In this document: positions 12,878-24,323 of the stretch, one piece after another
Numbering within the stretch: the stretch's first letter is position 1
Layout: each line of letters begins with the position of its first letter
Assembly (NCBI GenBank): GCA_029531795.1
Contig: JAPEIS010000009.1
Location: forward strand, 2,356,001-2,420,000
Source: Sclerotinia nivalis
Taxonomy: Eukaryota; Ascomycota; Leotiomycetes; Helotiales; Sclerotiniaceae
Direction of reading: 5' to 3'
Length of the DNA stretch: 64,000 nucleotides
The notes under the pieces: model-generated
Seen by the model: only the letters and a program-made list of their open reading frames with translations
The model's database searches: none
Told to the model about the DNA's origin: nothing
Program-made: the position numbers and the translations under genes

Positions 12878-13308
12878 AGTTGCTGGAGCTTGTTTGAGAG
12901 AAAAAAACCCCCCCGGCCTCGAAAGCTTGCGCGAATGTTTTTGTAGAGGTGTTCTTGAGAAACTTTACTCTCGAGTGGGCAGATTTTGAGCCTAGTGTAG
13001 AAAAATCATTGAGGTGAATAGATCAATTAAACTTTGGTGTGTCATTCATTCATTTATTGTGAAAATTGATCAACATTTGGATGTTTGGGGATAATCTGAT
13101 ATGGGGTCAGAATGCGGTAGGTACAGTAATAATAGAGCTAAAAATTTAAACCAATCAGAGACCTCGATATAAACAAGGATATAGCTATTTGATATGCGTG
13201 ATGCTTTTTTGTTGGCTGTAGCTTTTGCCTTGCTTACCCCATGAAAAACATCTCCAACTCAAACGTCTCGAATTTATATCTTCATCACATCAACAACAAA
13301 ACTTGAAG
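12878..13308. promoter_or_regulatory. Divergent promoter region (AT-hook gene / PTPA gene)
   Basis: About 430 bp separate the start codons of two divergently transcribed genes, so both promoters must lie here. No specific element is recognised apart from AT-rich tracts. Confidence 0.5.
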
Positions 13309-14883
13309 ATGGCTTCGCAACAAAAGAATCAAAATTTCCCTGCAGAAACTACTTTATCACGAAGTTTACCAATTTTAGATTCATCACGACCTCATACTTT
13401 CATAAAGCCTATAAAGAGAATTCATGAAGGTCACGATGTGCCCCGCTTCCTCATATCAAAAGCCTATACCGATATTGGCGTATTTGTTATGCAACTCAAT
13501 ATTGCTATGTGTCCTAGGGAATCATCTGAGATAGGTCAAAAAGCTCAGACTTGGACATTAAATTCTTCCCTAGAATTATCGGAGCCTGTTAAGAGATTAC
13601 AGGAATTATTACAAGATATCAATGCCATTATTGATGAAGCACCACCTGATACAGGACCAAGAAGATTTGGAAATGTTAGCTTTCGAAAGTGGTATGAATT
13701 ACTGGAAACAAGAGCCAGGGATTTGTTGAAGCAATATTTACCGGCTGAGGTTCTTAATTTTGGGGGAAGTTCTCCTGATGACGAAGTATCGGCCTTGGAT
13801 GAACTTACTTCTTATTTGTTGGGTGGATTTGGGAGTGCGCAAAGACTAGATTATGGAACTGGTCATGAACTTAGCTTTTTAGCTTTCTTGGGTTGTATTT
13901 GGAAGTTGGGTGGACTCACAAAAGTATCTTCAAATCGAGGCGAGTTAGAGAGAAGTATTGTTATGGGTGTTGTAGAACCGTGTGTTATCTCCCCTTCACT
14001 TCTAGAACAACACATGCTAATATATCCATCAGCTATTTACGTGTAATTCGTCGACTTATCCTCACATATACCCTAGAACCAGCTGGATCTCATGGTGTAT
14101 GGGGACTAGATGATCATTCATTTCTACCATATATATTTGGGTCATCCCAATATTGTCCAGCTATTACTGATGATGAAGCTATGCCAGTAGAAGGATCTTT
14201 ACTAGAAGCTCCAAACCCAGGAGATGTGGCTAAGAAGATGACTGTTGATCGAGAAAGAAAGAACAATATGTATTTCTCGGCAATTGGATTCATTAATGAT
14301 GTGAAAACTGGACCATTTTGGGAACATAGCCCGATTCTTTTTGATATTTCTGGAGTGCGATCAGGATGGGGAAAAATAAATAAGGTCAGTTTCACCCTTT
14401 GACAGCAATACTCGCTTCTAATGCTTTCAGGGGATGATCAAAATGTACAATGCAGAAGTACTATCGAAATTTCCGGTGGTACAACATTTCCCATTCGGAT
14501 CATTATTTAGTTGGGATCAAGACCCTCATGCTGTATCAACACCTCAAACAGTACACACAGCAAATCAACCCACAGGTTCAGGAGTGACACCGACATCCCG
14601 ACCAGCACCACAAGAAGGTACAAGAGCACCCTGGGCTAATACACCACAAACTCAAGGTATGCAACCTACAGCTGCGCCATGGGCAAATACAACAGCAGGA
14701 GCTATGCCTTCAACAAGACGAAACCTACCACCTACATCCTCAACGACTTTCACAAGATCAACACCTTCCTCTGGGCCAATATTTACAACAAGGCAAGCAT
14801 GGCCAAACAATAATGCACCGGCAACATCAACAAACCCATCACATCCTGATAATGGCCCAACACGTGCACCTTGGGCAAAGTGA
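13309..14883 (+). CDS. rrd1: Serine/threonine phosphatase 2A activator (PTPA, Rrd1 type)
   Basis: PTPA/Rrd proteins activate PP2A-type catalytic subunits and have been described as peptidyl-prolyl isomerases. Exons 13309-13979, 14033-14384 and 14431-14883 give 491 residues. The ATG at 13309 (MASQQK) is preferred because the family N-terminus begins nearby; an upstream in-frame ATG at 13225 would add 28 residues. Family motifs are [39 protein letters not shown] (formed only by splicing out 13980-14032), [20 protein letters not shown] and [20 protein letters not shown] (across the second intron). After about residue 365 comes a Pro/Thr/Ala-rich tail with three copies of the APWAN/APWAK motif, the last at the extreme C-terminus. 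The SKAYTDI...QLN signature fits the Rrd1 rather than the Rrd2 branch; that choice is less certain than the family. Confidence 0.93.
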
Positions 14884-15252
14884 ATAGAGGATACTTTCTG
14901 ATGCTCTAGGGAAAAGGATACAAATAGTACAAAAGATGATATTTCAGGGGAATTACCTAGTAGCTACATGCGTGGATATAGATTTGTGCATGAAAAGGTG
15001 TTAATCGTACGTTCCCAAGGCTTCATTGATTTATGTGGGGATAAATGTCAAACTATTTGAAGTTTGGGCGCGCATCGTCCCGTGCAGTGGCACATTTATT
15101 TTAGTGTGGCAATCGGGTGTTACCTAATTGAACCCCGGGTGGGCTTTTTACTTTTGATATCCATATAAACCCTGAAGAAAATTATGAAATTGAAACATTT
15201 TAGAATGATGAATTTCGGGAGTCATTTTACTGTTGAGAAAGGGGATGAAGAA

Positions 15253-15286
15253 TGAGTTTTGATGTGAGTTTTGATGTGAGTTTTGA
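15253..15286. repeat. 12-bp tandem repeat TGAGTTTTGATG
   Basis: About three consecutive copies of a 12-bp unit lie in the spacer downstream of the PTPA gene. No function is apparent. Confidence 0.75.
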
Positions 15287-16337
15287 CTGGCGAAGGTGTT
15301 GTGATTTAAAATCGACGGGAGAAGAGAAATAGGAGATGGAGAGGAGAGTAGTGTAGTGTCAAAGCAGAGTACTCTGTAGATTCTAGAATTGTTGGAACCA
15401 TACCAGTCAGCTACAATATCCTTCGATAAGAATACAAAATAAAGTGGACGTGAAAATTAGATGTACGATATCAATGAAGATCCAATATATTCTATATTCC
15501 CAACCTCGATATCTTTCAACTCTCTTAGATCTTTCTATCTCCGAATATTCATTCCACTCATTTCGGAAACCCTACGGAGCAACGCTGCAGCTATGGGGCC
15601 CTCGCGCTGGGGCTATTACTTGCTTCTAAAATTCCACAAGTGCCTTATAGATATTAATCGTAAGAGTATAAAGTGTCCTACTTGTTACCTACGCTGCTAA
15701 CCGCACAAAGATAGTGCAATAGGATATTTCTACGTCCCTTCCAATTTGAAGTGAAACATCAGTCATTTTACCTTTTACTATTTGTGTTGGTTTTCGGCTT
15801 TCTCATCTTGGTGATTTTTGTTGGATATTTGGAGGTTGGTGATCCTGGTATTTGATGAGTGTGAGGTGCATGATTTGTAGAGGGTTGAATGTAACGGTTT
15901 GATATGATATGAGGGAGTCATTCCGATGTTTTATTTTTAGGACTTGCAACATTCTAGATTGGTCTTAAAATTGAATGATAACATGATAACATAACTGGAT
16001 GATCAACAACATTTATATCAACCAGTTAAATTCTTAGAAATTCAGTAATTAGAATGATTTGATATTTCAATGAATAGGTGAATTTTTCTTTATTCTTCAT
16101 TTCCATTTGCGATAACATTGGATTGGATGGATAAGTGTGGTGTGTGCCCAGATGTGGCAGTATAGCATGTGCATGTGCATGTGCCCATTTCTTTTTTATT
16201 CTCTAGAGAAAGAAGGCACACACAGCAAATGAGATCTTGACTCTTGATTCATCTTATCTTCGAATGTCATTTTGGACCATCCAATCCAATACAAGCTTTC
16301 TAGCTTTTCTCCCCTGCCTATTTCTACTCTGTCTCTC

Positions 16338-16363
16338 AACAACAACAACAACAACAACAACAA
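16338..16363 (+). repeat. (CAA)n microsatellite in probable 5' leader
   Basis: An uninterrupted run of about eight CAA units lies 300 bp upstream of the start at 16663. It is in the presumed untranslated leader; unstructured CAA tracts of this kind are common in fungal leaders. Confidence 0.85.
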
Positions 16364-16662
16364 GACATCAACTTCTTTCAGTCCCCTTATCATCCCATCT
16401 ATCACCTCCTTCCATTTCATCTTCCTCTTCCCATTCTCTCATCAAAATCCATCCACAAAATAATCACTTTAGGGTCAAACCATCTCTCCAAAATTAAAAC
16501 CACCAAACCCAAAATCCACCAGAATCAATTTATCACATCTTCATAATTTTAAATTGGATCATCGAGGTCTCATTCTCCTTTTCGATACTTCGATACTTTG
16601 ATACCAAAATAAATTTTAAATAACTTCATACAAGGGGTTCCACTCTTTGAAAATCTATCAAA

Positions 16663-17560
16663 ATGCCAGGCGTTCGTAAGTGAAATCTTTTCCATTTCCA
16701 TCTTCTTGTTCGATCTGCTGTCCTTCTTTCGTTCATTCATTCGTTCATTCGTTCATTCATTCATTCATTCATTCCTTCCTTCATTCATTCTAATAAGACG
16801 ACTTTATTGTTTTCTTGACTTTATCCTTCATTCTTCGTCCTTCGTTTTCGATCTTTTAAAGCTTCTTTCAATTTTCTATATATTAAAATCAACAAAAATA
16901 TTATCGACGTTTGATTTGTTTCTATTGACTCTACTATAATACCATAATTCTATCCATCACCTTATAAATCACATATTTCAAAATGGGTACTTACTTTCTA
17001 CGAATTTCACCACATCTCATGTTTCTCTATCTATCTGTTTTTATGCACTTATCATCTGCGCACAATAACTAACAATACTTCTTATAACAGCACCAAAAGC
17101 ATTCGAGACCCTCAAGGCCAAGTTCAAGGCTCTTCTCAGGGGAAAGAAATCCAAGAAGGCCGAAGCAGGACCAACAGCTGGTGCAGAGACTGATGCCGCA
17201 GCTCCACCTACTGCAAATTCTGGTATTGGACCAAACGACGAAGGTACTGCACGTACGTCTGCAAATCCCAAATTCATACCTTCACACATATACTAATATA
17301 TCCCTTGAATAGCAGAAGTAACGGCCACCGGACACACCAACGCTGAGAACCCGGACCCAAGTGCCGCAGACCAAACCTCAGCTGTAGCCGAACCGGCCAA
17401 TACGACCGAGACTGGTGAGCCTCCATATATAATCGGAACCTTGGTTAAAGCTCAGAGTACTGATACTGAAATGGCAGCACCAGAAGCTCTCAAGGTCGAA
17501 GATCCGATTAAGACTGAGTCAAGCGCACCAATAGTCTCGGCTACTGCTCCTCAACTTTAA
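16663..17560 (+). CDS. Small Lys/Ala/Thr-rich protein, alternative first exons
   Basis: I do not recognise a named family. Model A uses exons 16663-16675 (MPGV plus one base), 17091-17252 and 17313-17560, giving 140 residues. The mature start reads MPGVPPKAFETLKAKFKALL, followed by a basic RGKKSKK patch and then a low-complexity Ala/Thr/Pro/Glu-rich tail. The first intron is 415 bp, far longer than its neighbours, and holds a CATT repeat. Model B uses a second ATG at 16983-16986 (ATGG) with its own GT donor at 16987. It joins the same acceptor in the same phase, giving MAPKAFETLKAKF. A third possible intron (17415-17477, 63 bp) would keep the frame whether removed or retained. The basic helix KAFETLKAKFKALLRGKK could bind membrane or nucleic acid; that is speculation. 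The long CAA/pyrimidine leader suggests strong expression. Confidence 0.72.
16727..16790. repeat. (CATT)n microsatellite in first intron
   Basis: CATT/CGTT tetramers are repeated over about 60 bp inside the long first intron of the small protein gene. This probably contributes to the unusual intron length. Confidence 0.8.
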
Positions 17561-18269
17561 ATGGCATCTTTTCGATATCGATAACGCCGAGTTATATATA
17601 TGAAATATATAACACAGCAAGATGACCAATTTTTCTACTTTATATTTGAAGTACACGTACATTTGATTTCGAACTCGTCACTTATTATGGGAAATACCTA
17701 AATACCGATACCCTTGATACCATGGTGGAAGATGGAGTGGAGGTGCATGTTGTAATGGCAGAGATGCGCTGGTGTTGGTGGATGGATAATATAGTCTCCT
17801 ACCCACCATGTTTACTAAAGCATGGTTGAGTATCAGAGTCAGAGCCGTCAGAACAGGATAATAATGTGTTATCATGTTTCCTTTGTGTTTTCTTTACTCT
17901 TTTATGTCTATTCAAGGTTTTCCTCGATACTTTTTTTTTTAGTTTTTTGAAAGTTCATTTTGCTTGGACTGAGAGGTGTTTTGCTTGTTGACAAAAGAAA
18001 GCGACACATTCTAATTCATGTAAAGTTGATTTCTTAAATTTGGGAATTGATCAGAAGACGTGGATTTTTACTTGATTTCTTACTTTACTTGCTTACAGTT
18101 TCTAATTGTACATGGACGGGCGCGTAAGCGGAACGAATGGTCATATACCCCCTTATACCCTAAGTACCTGGTTCTAGTTATGGTTGTGAAGAGGAGAGGA
18201 GTGGAGGGAAGCGAGATATTTGTTTATAGGAATCTTGATCTTGAAATGAGAATTTTTCTCAGTTTGCTG

Positions 18270-18375
18270 AGTGAGGATGCGAGTGTGAGTGTGAGTGAGA
18301 GTGAGTGTGAGAGTGAGTGTGGGTGTGAATGAATTTGTTGAATTTGTTCGTTCGTTTGTGTGAGTGAGTGAGTGT
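18270..18375. repeat. GTGAGT/GAGTGT microsatellite
   Basis: Dense GAGTGT, GTGAGT and GAGT units cover about 105 bp in non-coding spacer DNA. Confidence 0.75.
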
Positions 18376-18712
18376 GAAGATGAAGCATATGGTTGATTTT
18401 GATTTTAATATAACAATACGTACGTACCTAATTACCAATCTGGTAAATGCAAATGTAAAATGTAAATGAAAGGTTTACGGAAGGAGTACTGGAGATTATA
18501 TCTTATATCTCTGATCAACTTACGAGAGTTTTAGAGTTGAAGATTGAAGATTGAAGATTGCTATATCAACCATATAGGTAGCTGTCTGCGTTGAATCTAT
18601 TTATCCCTTCCCTCCTCCGGCTTTCACTGTTTTGAATTTGGAATTTGGATTTGGAATTTGAAAATTTGGAATTTGGGGGTTTGGGGGTTGGGGTTTGGAG
18701 AGTTGGGGGTTT

Positions 18713-18754
18713 GGAGGGTAGGGTTTGGAGGGTAGGGTTTGGAGGGTAGGGTTG
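18713..18754. repeat. 14-bp G-rich tandem repeat
   Basis: Three near-perfect copies of GGAGGGTAGGGTTT are present. The unit contains TAGGGTTT, which resembles a telomeric hexamer, but the array is short, internal and not a true telomere. Confidence 0.75.
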
Positions 18755-19079
18755 GGTAAGAGGAAGAGTATAATTTCTAATTTCTAATTTATAATGTATG
18801 ATCCAGAGAGAAGGGATTTGGGGGGTGTAGGATGGGAAAAGTAGAGGAAAGGGTAGGGTAGATGAGGTGAGGTAGGGTAGGGTAAAAGGGAAGAGGGATG
18901 GGAAGAGGGATATTCTTTTAGGCTGGGCATATATTGAGTAGTGTGTGGAAATTTATGATGGGAGTGTATAATGGGAGAGTGAATGGATGGATGGGTGGAT
19001 ATTGATTGTAGGAGGAGGAGAGAAAGAGGGGAGAAGGTGAGGAAAAGGTTGCGAGGAAAGATGATGTGGTATGGGGGGA

Positions 19080-19230
19080 GAAGGGGGGAGGGAAGAAAGG
19101 GGAGAGGGAGAAAGGGGAGAGGAAAGAAAGGGGAGAGGGAGAAAGGGTTTGTATAAGAGGTTTATTTATTGTGAGAGCGAGGTGTGAGGTGTGAGGTATG
19201 AAGTGTGAGGTGTGAGGTGTGAGATGTGAT
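19080..19230. repeat. Purine tandem repeats (AAAGGGGAGAGG, GTGTGAGG)
   Basis: Two adjacent imperfect arrays are seen, GA-rich dodecamers at about 19090-19148 and octamers at about 19175-19230. Both are part of the purine-biased spacer. Confidence 0.65.
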
Positions 19231-21381
19231 CGATGGGAAGGGATGGGGATGGGGAAAGAGAAAGGGAGAGGGAAATTATAATAATAAGGAAAAAAGAAGG
19301 TAATTATATAGATCGGAATGAAATAATAGAGATGATGTGATGATATATTAAAGGCGGGGTGTGGGTTGTGAGGGTAAAGTGGATGTTTATCAATGTGAAT
19401 ATAAATAGGAATATAAGAGTGAATCAAATCGATCCAAAATAAAACACAAACAAGAAATTTTTTATTTTATAATCAATGAATATATAAGGCTTTTCCGCAT
19501 ATATATATATGAATATTGATATTGTTACCGTACTAATCAAGAAGCCGGTAACGTGACTCAAAAAGATCTATAAAACCACTTCAATTCAACCTAGTTTAGA
19601 ATAAAATGCGCAAACATCAAAATCTTCAATTTTCACCCATTTCTAAAGTGTCTACTAATATGAATATGAATAAAAATGAAAAATTAGTAAATATTATAAA
19701 GATAAAGGTGGAGGTGGAGGTGGAGATGAACCGAAATTAAAGAGGAATTTATTTAAATATCTTTTAAATCTATAGAGTTAGGGTTAGAGTAAGAAGAAGA
19801 AGAAGAAGAAAATAAAACTCTTTTTAGTAATGGGCTATGGGGGGGGACTGGGAGTTGGGGGTTGGAGTAGGATTGGGAAGTTGGGAGTTGGGAGTTGGGA
19901 GTTGCATATGAGAGGAAGTTTGGGAAGGCGTAGGGGATAAGGTGATAGGTTGATGGATTGTTGATTTTGGTATGGATAGATAGATAGGTTGATATATAAG
20001 TTGATATAGGAAGGGAAGTTTGTATATATATGAGAGGATGTTTGGAAAGGTGTAGGGGATTGGAGAGAGTAGGGGATTGGAGAGGTGGGATGATGAATGG
20101 ATGATATAGGTATAAATAGATGAAATATAATTTTTATTTTGGATAGTATAATATAGATAGAATGGGATAGGATGGAATGAAATAAGATTAGATAGGAGGA
20201 AAGAGGATGGGATAAGATAAAATAGAATGAAATAGAGAATGAAATAAGATTTAACAATCGAATCAAATACAATATAAAAAGAGAAAGGAAAACGATCTTA
20301 GAAGAAAAATGATCTGGCTAGCATTTTGCTTTTCTCGTTAAAATTAATCTAGGAGGAGGGCAGAGAGGAAAGTGAATAAATATAGAGATAAAGCCTTTCT
20401 TCACATCAACTTTAAATTAACGAGTTTATTTGAAAAGATATAAAGTCTAGAGATTCTTGAATCAGGAAAGACGGAGAGTTAACAAGGCCTTAACGCAGAT
20501 GGAGGAGGGCGGAGGAGCTATATCCAATAGAGGTGCGAGGATTAAGAGAATGAAGGGAGGAGGTGGATTTGGGGATGGAGAGAAGAAAGAAGGAAAAGGG
20601 AGGTAGAGAATGGGATGAGAGTGATTAGAAGAGATGAGAGTAATTGAAAAGTCTAAGAGTACCTCAATTAGATGAGAATATTTAAGAGTAATTCAATAAA
20701 ATAAGAATATCTAAATAATATCAATTGTTTAAACTAAAAAGGATTTAGGTTTCGATTCAGATGAATGGCATCAGAATAGTAAGACTTACGATATAACGAA
20801 ATTCAATTTTATAATAGATAGACAAGAGGGGGGTGGTGTCGATTATACTGGTATATTTACTCATAATGACGCTGCTTTCCTTCTGAGAACTTGTTGTAGG
20901 GAAGAAGTTGAGGGCTTTATGAGGGAGGGAGAAAGTTAAAGGAAGTAGGAGTTATAAGTTATGATTTACGATGGGGAGTGAATAATGAGGTGAATTTGAA
21001 AATAGAGGAAAAGTACTTGGATTGTATATAATTGATACCTAGGTATACATTCTCTATATAGAATCGCATCTCATCTTATTTTATATCATCTCATCTCATA
21101 TCATATAACTATTCATTATACTATTGCCATTTACAACAACCAGGCCCAGAATATCACATTACATCACACCTTTTCCATTTAAAAATAACTAGAATATATT
21201 TCAAACCCTCATTTATGTACTATAAAATCCATTTATTTACCCATCTATTTTCTCTCTCTTCCTACCTATACCTATACCTGTATCTATATCATATCTAAAC
21301 CCAACCTATATGCCCTCCCCTTTACCTCCTTTATCCTCATCTCCTTATCTCCTCTTCTCTCTCCTCTCTTTCCCCCACCCA

Positions 21382-23649
21382 TCATAAATGCGGCACCCCT
21401 GCACTCGCTAACCCCAAATTAACAATACTAACCACTCCCTCTCCCAAAATCAATCCACTAGCCAGAACCACAATTGGAGTCTCCTCTCTCTTTCTATACG
21501 AACGCCAGTATAAATTGATGAATCCACCTATTGCACGAGCGAGAGTAAAGGCTGGTGTATTATACATGCCTATTTTCATTTGAATTAGTATTTGTAAGAA
21601 AAGAGGTCATGTGGGGAGAAGCAAAGTTGAAGGTAAGAATGAAGAATAAGACATACCAACAGCTACCGCAATACCCCCAGGAATATAAGAATGCCATTTC
21701 TTTCCTGTAGCATAAATTCTCAACAACGTAGTCCCCGTAAAGATAACTGCAGCACCAATTGCCCACTCAGCAGCCATATCCGGTAATCCCTTCCCGGTAA
21801 CCAATCTCGCCGTAAAAATCCACACATATCCAGTGGGAACCTGGAACAGATCTCCTGGAACCTGATATACATTTGTATAAAGTTTATAGATCAACGCGCT
21901 TACCACAGCACCAACAGCACTACCGATGATTTGGCCCCAGAATTGCGCGTTTGGGGCTGCACCTAGAAGATGTCCTGTTTTAAGATCTTGCATCAAATCA
22001 CCGGCTTGGAGAGCGCCAGCTTCGGAAACGGCGCCTGCGATGAGGTTTATGAGGATAGAGTTTTTGTTGGATTGAGGGATAATGAGGGCGAAGAATAGTT
22101 GAGCTAGTTTAGAAATTCCGGAGACAGGATTGAGGTCTGTTTCTCCCAAGGCTCGAACACCCATGATGGAGAGGACGAGGGCAATTAAAACGGCGATGAT
22201 GGTAGCGTATAGGGGAACTAGATCGCCAAATACAACGCGGATGCTGAATACACAGAAAACAATTGAGAGGATGAGACCAATCCAGACAGTCTGAGAATTG
22301 ACGAGATGTTCCGGAGGCGCATCGGGTTCTGGTAGATCTTTCAATTCCGGCTGTAGAGCATTACCTGAAAGTAATGATATATCACCACTTGATGCATGTT
22401 CACCCCGACGATCGCTGTTTATAGGAGCATATCCCGTGGTGGATCGTGGTATTGTAATTGATAAAAGACCCCGCCAATCATGTGTCTTGATCCTTTTTTG
22501 AGCCTCACTGATATAATGTCCGCCATTCCTGATCAAAGGGGTGGAAGCAGTGTACCCAAGACTAATCACCGAATCGGCCAACATTATGGCTAATGAGATC
22601 CAAACGATCCAACCTTTGCTTCCTGTCTCCCAATCACTGACTGGTCCAGGAGCCCAGCCTCTATGTTTGGCTAGAGGAGAAAGTATTCCCCAGCCAACGA
22701 ATGCTCCAAGGAGCATATGCGTGGTTGTCGCTGGACCCATAATAATACCCTGTCCAACATATGCGAGGGATGGATTCAAAGTCCATAACCAATTTTGAGC
22801 AATTGCAGTCCCAAAAATTGGTAACTTCCGCAATATGGGGAAGAAATAAGTTGCCAGAGTATAAAACCCTGATATCCCGAATGAGATCACTAACAACTTA
22901 ACCTTTGATTTCCAGCTACTTCCCTCAGCCTTGCTAACCTCCTCTACATCCGCCGCACTCTCATCTGTATAATTTCTAGTCTCTCTTTCGTCTATTTCAT
23001 TAACGTTCCCGGAACTTGGAACGGGAGATTCGCCTTCAGTAGTCTCCTTTCCATGTAAAACGCCAATCATCAACGCAGTCGCTGTACCAGATGGAAACTT
23101 CAATTTCTCTCTAATGATAACCTGTCGTCTCAAGGGAACCGCGAACACCACTCCGAAGAAACATAACCCCAATGACCAAAGTATAAGTTTCCAAGTACTC
23201 AAGAATATAGGTCCTTGCTCTTCTGATTTTAACATATAATTCAACGCCGGCATAACACCAACAAATCCACAACCCAGAGGCATCGTTCCCATTGATCCAG
23301 CTACCGTCTGCACTAAGACATTCTCTACCGGAGTAAATGGTAAATCAAGATGTTTCGATAAGGTCTTGAAGAATGCGAATCCAATAAGGGAAGCAGGCAT
23401 CGCCATAGATGAGACCCAGCCTGTCTGCAGACCAAAATACATATTGGAAAAACATATTATCAATCCGACCCCCAGCCCAACAAGTATTCCCCGTACTGTG
23501 AAATTCTGCCCTTCTTCCGCATGCGCAGCTATGAATCTTCGTTGCTCACTTCGTCTGCGCCGCAGTGCAAGATCATCGTCTTCAGATGTGCGGGTGGAGA
23601 TTGATTGGTAGTCGACGGGAGACTGTGCTGTGCCTCTATCGGGCGCCAT
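21382..23649 (-). CDS. OPT family oligopeptide/metal-chelate transporter
   Basis: Integral membrane transporter of the OPT superfamily, which moves small peptides or metal-chelate conjugates by proton coupling. Two exons, 23649-21657 and 21569-21382, give 726 residues. After a charged cytosolic N-terminus (MAPDRGTAQSPVDYQ; LALRRRRSEQRRF) come many hydrophobic segments, starting with ILVGLGVGLIICFSNMYFGLQ, a family signature. Other markers are FPSGTATALMIG, FFPILRKLPIFG, SGISKLAQLFFALIIP and AGALQAGDLMQDLKTGHLLG, which are typical of the OPT clade that includes YGL114W. Cytosolic loops near residues 210-240 and 375-430 are acidic. The final exon (MYNTPAFTLARAIGGFINLY, ending AGVPHL) is joined across an 87-bp intron within VAVG|MYNTP. 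The substrate cannot be read from the sequence. Confidence 0.93.
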
Positions 23650-24323
23650 TATTGTTGTGAAGTCTAAAATCTTGATGGAAATGAATCAGCTAATAGATAT
23701 ATATACATGGAAGCGATATTGCTGCCGTCTCAAAGATCATACTAGGCGGGACAAATGAATAATACAGTCATGGTCAGGTTGTCACTTATCGGTTTGTCAG
23801 TTAAAAGGTCATCATTGACGCCTTTCGCTGACCAATGCTGGGATGCACGATTACAGGAATGGGGTAAAGATCATATTTCGTCAAGAACAATATTTCCTAA
23901 CTGAGTTTAGACTGAAGCTTATCTCCAAGATATCTCCGACGGAGATCCAGCAAACAAGGATAGATTTTAGCAAATGTCCTGAGTTGGAATGACTAATCAA
24001 AATGATTTGTTGACGCGAAGTCCCAGAGAAAAGTTGAAGATGCAAAACAGAGTGTTTAACATTTCGGTATCGAATGATGTAGGTCAAGGTTTCCAAGGTC
24101 ACACCAAACAATGCAGATCATTTTGGGGTTCTCCCTTATTTGAACTACGAGTAGAGAATGTGCTAAATAGTTCCAACAGGTATAAAGTTTCTACTCCAGC
24201 GGAAGCCATACTTGTAAAGACTAACCTATTCGCAAACGACATTATTTACCTCATTGCGAACGGTTTCATAATACCTTTCAGCACAACGCCCCATTTCATC
24301 ATCCTGTCAACCAACAAAAGGAA
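23650..24323. other. Intergenic, no gene seen
   Basis: This region lies between the start of the OPT gene and the 3' end of the PRMT3 gene, both on the minus strand. It probably holds the OPT promoter and the PRMT3 terminator. Open frames here have no family resemblance. Confidence 0.5.

Larger units (their letters stand above)
14884..16662. other. Intergenic with long 5' leader
   Basis: No gene is seen. The left part is the 3' flank of the PTPA gene, with a TGAGTTTTGATG repeat at 15253-15286. From about 16200 the plus strand becomes pyrimidine-rich and contains a (CAA)n run at 16338-16363, typical of a fungal 5' leader for the small gene starting at 16663. Confidence 0.5.
17561..21381. other. 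3.8-kb purine-biased low-complexity spacer
   Basis: No conserved gene is found on either strand. From about 18,200 to 20,650 the plus strand is dominated by G and A, with many short direct repeats: GTGAGT at 18270-18375, a 14-bp unit at 18713-18754, GTGTGAGG at 19175-19230 and AAAGGGGAGAGG at 19090-19148. Open frames on the minus strand here translate to Ser/Pro/Ile/Leu/His strings, mirror the repeats, and start at non-ATG codons. They are not believable proteins. Confidence 0.6.

Noticed and set aside
13225..13308. Upstream in-frame ATG for the PTPA gene
   Set aside because: It would add 28 residues unlike the family; the ATG at 13309 fits the known N-terminal spacing better.
16681..17092. 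CATT-rich first intron as a coding stretch
   Set aside because: The frame is built from microsatellite DNA and lies between good splice sites.
18918..20272. Long minus-strand open frames (about 170 and 145 codons)
   Set aside because: They start at non-ATG codons and translate purine repeats into Ser/Pro/Ile/His strings with no domain resemblance.
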